Assembly (NCBI RefSeq): GCF_007004735.1
Contig: NZ_SSNL01000006.1
Location: 124,001-188,000 of the forward strand
Source of the DNA: Salinigranum halophilum
GTDB taxonomy: Archaea > Halobacteriota > Halobacteria > Halobacteriales > Haloferacaceae
Length of the DNA stretch: 64,000 nucleotides
Direction: 5' to 3'
Position numbers and translations under genes: made by a program. Shown here one piece after another: positions 62,191-64,000 of the stretch (position 1 is its first letter; each line of letters starts with the position of its first letter). The notes beneath the pieces were generated by a model. It ran no database searches. It saw only the letters and a list, made by a program, of their open reading frames with translations, and was not told the origin of the DNA.

Positions 62191-63228
62191 TCAGGCACCT
62201 CTGATGAACTGGGTCAGGCCGACCGTCTCGGCGACGACCCAGGCGACGAACAGGAGATACGCACAGAGCAGGGTGTACGATTCGAGGTTCGTCACCGAAA
62301 GGTCCGTCCGCAAGAACGTGAACAGGAGCACCGTCGCGAGCGTCAGCACGCCGAGCATCGGGACGGCGACCGCGAAGTCGACCGGAACGCTGCCGATGAT
62401 GAGCACGCCGACGGGAATCGCCACCAGGAGGTCGAACGTGTTCGACCCGAGGACGTTCCCCAGGCTCGTGACGCTCTTGTCCGCCTGCGCGGAGCGCACG
62501 CTCACCAGGGTGTCCGGGAGACTCGTCGCCGCCGCGATGATCGTCACGCCGGCGAGGAACTCGGGGATACCGAACGTCTGCCCGATCACTTCCACTCCCC
62601 CGACCAGCTGCTCGACGGCGAGCAGGATGATCACCAGACTCGCGGCGAGTTTTCCCCACTCGCGGCCGACCGCGATTCCGTCGGGCGCGCTCTCGGCGAC
62701 GTGATCGGAGACGTCCTGCCACTGGATGAACAAGTAGAGGCCGTACAGGAGAAGCGGAATCAGCGCGAGCGGTCGCGTGAGTTGCCCCTGCAGGGCGGGT
62801 CCGTCGGGTACTGGGAGGTAGATGACTGCGAGCGCGAAGGTGACGACGACGGCGGAGACGGCGATCATATAGAACTGCGCCTCCTTGTACACGACGGTCC
62901 GGTTGGTCTCCAGTTCGCCGTCCGATGCGAGCCCCGACAGCGCCGGGATGACGAGGATGTTGAAGATGGCCGACCCGACAATCGCGCCCACACCCATGTT
63001 GAACGTCCCCGCGAGAGCGGTGAACACGACGCTGGCCAGCTCCGGGAAGCTCGACCCGACGGCGACGACGACCGACCCCTGGACCACCGCCGGGAGGCCG
63101 TAGTGCGCGGAGAGGCGTTCGGCCGACGTCTCGAGCCACCCGCTTCCGAACCAGATGAACCCCGTTGCGACGACGATGACGACTGCGGACACGAGGGGCG
63201 TGTCCGGAACGAGACCGCTGAGGACCAT
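62191..63228 (-). CDS. Ca2+/cation antiporter (CaCA family)
   Basis: 345 residues, about ten helices. Two inverted alpha repeats carry the ion-binding motifs: VAVGSSFPELASVVFTALAG with GAIVGSAIFNILVIPALSG, and IIAAATSLPDTLVSVRSAQ with LGNVLGSNTFDLLVAIPVG. It exchanges Na+ or H+ for Ca2+. ATG 63228 chosen; TCTATATCAG at 63266-63276 (minus) is the TATA box. The longer start at 63249 is at the predicted transcript start and less likely. Confidence 0.9.
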   Translation of the reverse strand: MVLSGLVPDTPLVSAVVIVVATGFIWFGSGWLETSAERLSAHYGLPAVVQGSVVVAVGSSFPELASVVFTALAGTFNMGVGAIVGSAIFNILVIPALSGLASDGELETNRTVVYKEAQFYMIAVSAVVVTFALAVIYLPVPDGPALQGQLTRPLALIPLLLYGLYLFIQWQDVSDHVAESAPDGIAVGREWGKLAASLVIILLAVEQLVGGVEVIGQTFGIPEFLAGVTIIAAATSLPDTLVSVRSAQADKSVTSLGNVLGSNTFDLLVAIPVGVLIIGSVPVDFAVAVPMLGVLTLATVLLFTFLRTDLSVTNLESYTLLCAYLLFVAWVVAETVGLTQFIRGA

Positions 63229-63297
63229 TGTGTACGACCTCTCCGTCAAGCGAGTCTTAGGTATTCTGATATAGAGAGCGGTCGTCGGCGTGCGCTG

Positions 63298-63978
63298 TCA
63301 CCCATCGCGGTGTCCACCGCTCCGTCGGTGTCTGGACGCCCGCTCGGACCGTTGTTTCTTCACTCTGAACTGTCGGTACCGTTCTTCTCGCTCCCGCTCT
63401 GCGAGGGACTGCTCGATGTACGCCCGCTCGGCCTCGAGGTCCGGGACGAGCCGATGCGTGAGGTAGTTGACCCGGATGCGGAGTCGACGAATCTCCGAGA
63501 GGAGCCGCGAGAGGACTGCCCGCATCTCCGCCAGTCGGACGACGACCTCCAGTACCCCCTCGTACGCCGAGACGAGTTCGTCGTCGAGGGCACTCGTCCC
63601 GAGCATCCCGTACCCGCGGTCGGACACCGGGGTCGAGATGGACGCCGAGAGGATGCGCGGAACGTCCATCCCGAGTAGCTTCGTCTCACCGAGGATGACC
63701 TCCGGGTGTGTCGCCCTCGCGGCGGCGAGTTCCCGCAGACTGATCCCGCCCTCCCGTTCCATCGCCGTGACGTGGAGCGTCCGAGCGGTTCGGTACCGCT
63801 CGTCGAGGTCTGCGCACAGTTCGCGCCATCGGTCGAGGAGGTCAAGCAGGACGAAGACGAGCCCGTTCCGGCGACGTTCGAGGATGTGTTCGCCTTTCCG
63901 GGCGATGGCGAGTTCGTCTTGGACCGCGAGGAGCTCGTGATGGGTCGGGGCCGCACGAGTGTGCCGCCGGTGTGACAT
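63298..63978 (-). CDS. atpD: Divergent A/V-type ATPase subunit D (central-stalk) paralog
   Basis: 226 residues with the long antiparallel coiled-coil plan of V/A-ATPase subunit D: APTHHELLAVQDELAIARKG, LERRRNGLVFVLLDLLDRW, the middle VILGETKLLGMDVPRILS and RGYGMLGTSALDDELVSAYE, then LSEIRRLRIRVNYLTHRLVP and DLEAERAYIEQSLAEREREE. It couples rotation in the ATP synthase/ATPase. It differs much from typical haloarchaeal AtpD and has a basic tail (SERASRHRRSGGHRDG) in place of the usual acidic one. ATG 63978 near the window end; other ATPase genes would lie beyond it. Confidence 0.85.
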   Translation of the reverse strand: MSHRRHTRAAPTHHELLAVQDELAIARKGEHILERRRNGLVFVLLDLLDRWRELCADLDERYRTARTLHVTAMEREGGISLRELAAARATHPEVILGETKLLGMDVPRILSASISTPVSDRGYGMLGTSALDDELVSAYEGVLEVVVRLAEMRAVLSRLLSEIRRLRIRVNYLTHRLVPDLEAERAYIEQSLAEREREERYRQFRVKKQRSERASRHRRSGGHRDG

Positions 63979-64000
63979 CGTCTGTGGTCTCGTCGTCGGG

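Noticed and set aside
61781-63139. Upstream extension of the surface-protein frame, giving one ORF of 1359 codons
   Set aside because: It is antisense to a clear CaCA antiporter gene, Arg/Gly-rich in composition, and lies upstream of the signal peptide at ATG 61780.
1-64000. tRNA, rRNA or CRISPR loci
   Set aside because: No T-loop-like GGTTCRAATCC with matching acceptor stem, no rRNA-like block and no regular spacer-repeat array was seen; the only tandem repeat is the 18-bp one at 10343.

Overview
The window is a chromosomal segment of a halophilic archaeon (class Halobacteria). It is uniformly GC-rich and codes for very acidic proteins. Many genes look leaderless, with an A/T-rich TATA-like box about 25-30 nt before the start codon. 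Marker families are archaeal: archaeal-type S-adenosylmethionine synthetase, a bacterio-opsin-activator type (HTH_10) regulator, FilR1-type regulators, a PGF-CTERM surface protein, an A/V-type ATPase D subunit, PAC2 proteins and a two-subunit thiolase. I cannot name the species. No rRNA, tRNA, CRISPR array or intact insertion sequence was recognised.

Layout: 1-3988 is the end of a peptide/nickel-type ABC transporter operon (dppB-dppC-dppDF), followed convergently by a DUF1028 protein. 5.4-11 kb holds small hypotheticals, a methyltransferase, an MTH1187-type protein, mat, rnhA and a SprT-like metalloprotein. 11.0-21.1 kb is the metabolic centre: a leftward respiratory operon of Fe-S subunit, NrfD-type membrane subunit, TAT-exported molybdopterin catalytic subunit, TorD chaperone, Mrp/ApbC Fe-S carrier and a small sulfite-oxidase-fold protein. 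It is transcribed divergently from a membrane PAS/GAF/HTH_10 regulator, with two matched 15-bp repeats between them. 21.2-28.1 kb has a Rid protein, a rhodanese, a DUF3179 lipoprotein, several small Cys-containing membrane proteins, an MFS gene broken by a tnpB/IS605 scar, and the DUF2182-DUF1326 pair.

28.2-41.5 kb mixes three regulators, an AIM24 protein, an SMR pump, a PH-domain protein, DoxX, a luciferase-like oxidoreductase, large membrane proteins, an M20 amidohydrolase, a 43-residue C2H2 protein, a SOUL protein and a CBS pair. 41.8-44.1 kb is a Na/Pi-type transporter between two UspA genes. 44.2-47.5 kb carries a thiolase/DUF35 pair and a PHA synthase with a helix-hairpin-helix tail. 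47.7-58.9 kb includes a CBS protein with a possible HPF-like tail, a SagB-type oxidoreductase, UspA, two PAC2 proteins, a GH13 amylase, a FilR1 regulator/EamA pair, a frameshifted ASCH gene and a membrane gene coupled to a frameshifted small ORF. 59-64 kb has a 906-residue surface protein, a Ca2+/cation antiporter and a divergent ATPase D subunit at the window edge.

How the genes work together: the clearest systems are (i) the respiratory molybdoenzyme with its maturation factors and probable regulator, (ii) the polyhydroxyalkanoate module (two-subunit ketothiolase plus synthase), and (iii) stress/energy-sensing genes (three UspA, two CBS proteins) around a phosphate-type transporter. The best candidates for undescribed biology are the cysteine-bearing membrane cluster at 22.4-28.1 kb, the molybdoenzyme operon with its putative operators, the CBS/HPF-like fusion and the divergent AtpD. 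All function calls come from reading motifs; no database search was run.
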